In this document: positions 63,049 to 64,000 of the stretch, piece after piece
How the letters are laid out: every line of letters starts with the position of its first letter
Numbering within the stretch: position 1 is the first letter of the stretch
Program-made: the position numbers and the translations under genes
Assembly (NCBI RefSeq): GCF_008368715.1
Contig: NZ_SMRS01000004.1
Span: 1 to 64,000 of the forward strand
DNA from: Nitrincola tapanii
Lineage (GTDB): Bacteria > Pseudomonadota > Gammaproteobacteria > Pseudomonadales > Balneatricaceae
DNA: 64,000 nucleotides
Reading direction: 5' to 3'
Notes under the pieces: generated by a model
What the model saw: the letters and a program-made list of their open reading frames with translations, nothing else
The model's database searches: none
Told to the model about the DNA's origin: nothing

Positions 63049-63360
63049 ATGGGCTCTTTGACGAAAGCAGAAATGGCCGAGCGCTTATTTGAAGAACTTG
63101 GCCTGAATAAACGCGAAGCGAAAGAAATGGTGGAATCCTTTTTCAATGAGATTCGCGAATGCTTGGCGTCAAATGAGCAAGTGAAACTCTCCGGTTTTGG
63201 TAACTTTGATCTGCGCGACAAACGTCAGCGTCCAGGTCGAAATCCCAAAACTGGAGAGGAGGTGCCCATCTGCGCGCGGCGTGTTGTCACCTTCCGACCT
63301 GGACAGAAGCTGAAGGAGCGAGTGGATACCTATGCCGGATCCCGGAGCCAAGAATCCTGA
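63049..63360 (+). CDS. ihfA: Integration host factor alpha subunit
   Basis: A 103-residue DNA-bending protein: [28 protein letters not shown] start, [23 protein letters not shown] with the DNA-intercalating arm proline at about 64-70. Met 63049 has AGGG 8 nt upstream; ATG 63040 is in frame but lacks a site. IHF would be needed for the sigma-54 promoter near 5.9 kb. Confidence 0.97.
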   Translation: MGSLTKAEMAERLFEELGLNKREAKEMVESFFNEIRECLASNEQVKLSGFGNFDLRDKRQRPGRNPKTGEEVPICARRVVTFRPGQKLKERVDTYAGSRSQES

Positions 63361-63694
63361 GCTGGCCCCGATTCCCGGGAAGCGATATTTCACGATAGGC
63401 GAAGCCGCAGAACTCTGTGATTTGAAACCTCATGTTTTGCGCTATTGGGAACAGGAATTTCCACAGATACAGCCGGTTAAGCGTAACAATCGCCGTTATT
63501 ACCAACGTCAGGATCTTCTTCTTATCCGTCAAATCCGCAGTCTTCTGTACGAGCAGGGCTTTACGATTACCGGTGCTCGACAATGGTTAGGCGGTAATGA
63601 GGCGAGTGAAGATGCTGAGCGTTATCAACAGCTGATCCGCCAAACCATCAATGAGTTAAATGATCTTTTGAAATTGCTGAAAAGCGTGAAATAA
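63332..63694 (+). CDS. MerR-family regulator
   Basis: A 120-residue protein overlapping ihfA by 29 bp. The MerR helix-turn-helix is clear ([50 protein letters not shown], about 18-67), followed by a short coiled-coil helix. No metal-binding cysteines occur in the tail. This MerR gene sits after ihfA in many gammaproteobacteria, with no known effector. Start at 63332 is the first in-frame ATG. Confidence 0.9.
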   Translation: MPDPGAKNPELAPIPGKRYFTIGEAAELCDLKPHVLRYWEQEFPQIQPVKRNNRRYYQRQDLLLIRQIRSLLYEQGFTITGARQWLGGNEASEDAERYQQLIRQTINELNDLLKLLKSVK

Positions 63695-63750
63695 AGCTTC
63701 ACAATTTCAAAACCTTAGGGTAATATTTGCGTCCTCTTGAAAAGAGATCG

Positions 63751-63828
<78 letters not shown>

Positions 63829-63849
63829 ATTAAATCAGAGGGTTAAGAG

Positions 63850-63871
63850 AATCGCCGGTTGGCGATTTTTT
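63850..63871 (+). terminator. Terminator after tRNA-Pro
   Basis: AATCGCC (63850-63856) pairs with GGCGATT (63861-63867) around GGTT and a run of T follows to 63871. Confidence 0.8.
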
Positions 63872-63897
63872 GCTTTTTGGGGTTTTAGTCCTTTCTG

Positions 63898-63917
63898 GTG
63901 ACCGTTCCGTGACCGTT
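63898..63917. repeat. Direct repeat GTGACCGTT downstream of tRNA-Pro
   Basis: GTGACCGTT occurs at 63898-63906 and 63909-63917, 11 bp apart. The window ends before any further gene can be seen; a CTCATC/GATGAG hairpin follows at about 63927-63942. Confidence 0.5.
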
Positions 63918-64000
63918 TGAGATTGGCTCATCTTTTGATGAGTTGTAGTCGTGACGTGTTAAACAAAGTAATGATGCCTTGCGAGATGTGAGCTCAAAAA

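Overview
The window reads as ordinary chromosome of a gammaproteobacterium of the Oceanospirillales/Pseudomonadales type, about 50% G+C. The evidence is gene order (rnt, motY-type gene and argG; thrS-infC-rpmI-rplT-pheS-pheT-ihfA-merR-tRNA-Pro), sigma-54 promoters, class II DAHP synthase, a MotY-like protein and a monothiol glutaredoxin. The species cannot be named from sequence alone. No rRNA, CRISPR array, insertion sequence or prophage is visible.

Layout. (1) 1-12.5 kb is an accessory catabolic block: the tail of a meta-cleavage operon (4-oxalocrotonate decarboxylase end, 4-oxalocrotonate tautomerase), an Aer-like chemoreceptor, and on the minus strand a 2-hydroxymuconic semialdehyde hydrolase with a membrane-anchored ABM-domain protein, then a DmpR/XylR-type sigma-54 activator. 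Divergent from the activator is a four-gene operon: Asp-box (YCF48-like) lipoprotein, RND/MMPL transporter, DUF1302 outer-membrane protein, DUF1329 protein. Two textbook -24/-12 promoters flank the regulator gene. The divergent one also has paired palindromic upstream sites and an IHF-like site, so aromatic sensing, hydrolysis and an envelope-spanning transport module look co-regulated. (2) 12.5-24.3 kb: DUF3429 protein, bacterial voltage-gated sodium channel, OsmC protein, RND efflux pump with adaptor, DUF2061 protein with 17-bp tandem repeats upstream, YgiQ radical SAM protein, an unexplained 0.5-kb stretch, a cold-shock protein with a hairpin-rich leader, a COG0523 GTPase under a Zur-like box, and a MioC-like flavodoxin. 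(3) 24.3-41.6 kb: a minus-strand operon of AMP-phosphorylase-like enzyme, PRPP-synthase-like enzyme and nitroreductase; purU; a CBS protein; a DnaT-like plus lambda-P-like primosome pair; DAHP synthase; metR; argD-argF; grxD; rnt; motY-like gene; argG; and a degenerate receiver-TPR protein. (4) 41.6-50.1 kb: a complete, tightly overlapping mevalonate-pathway operon (HMG-CoA reductase, type 2 IPP isomerase, HMG-CoA synthase, two GHMP kinases, diphosphomevalonate decarboxylase) followed by polB. (5) 50.1-64 kb: lutABC lactate oxidation with a divergent FadR-type regulator, leuA, an Lrp/AsnC regulator, then the translation block from thrS to ihfA, a MerR-type gene and tRNA-Pro(GGG).

Most promising for follow-up are the sigma-54-controlled transport module, the mevalonate operon in a lineage that normally uses the MEP route, the AMP phosphorylase/PRPP synthase pair, the domesticated phage-type primosome genes, a terminator-like hairpin in the argD leader, and the 17-bp repeats before the DUF2061 gene. 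Function calls rest on remembered family signatures, not on database searches.
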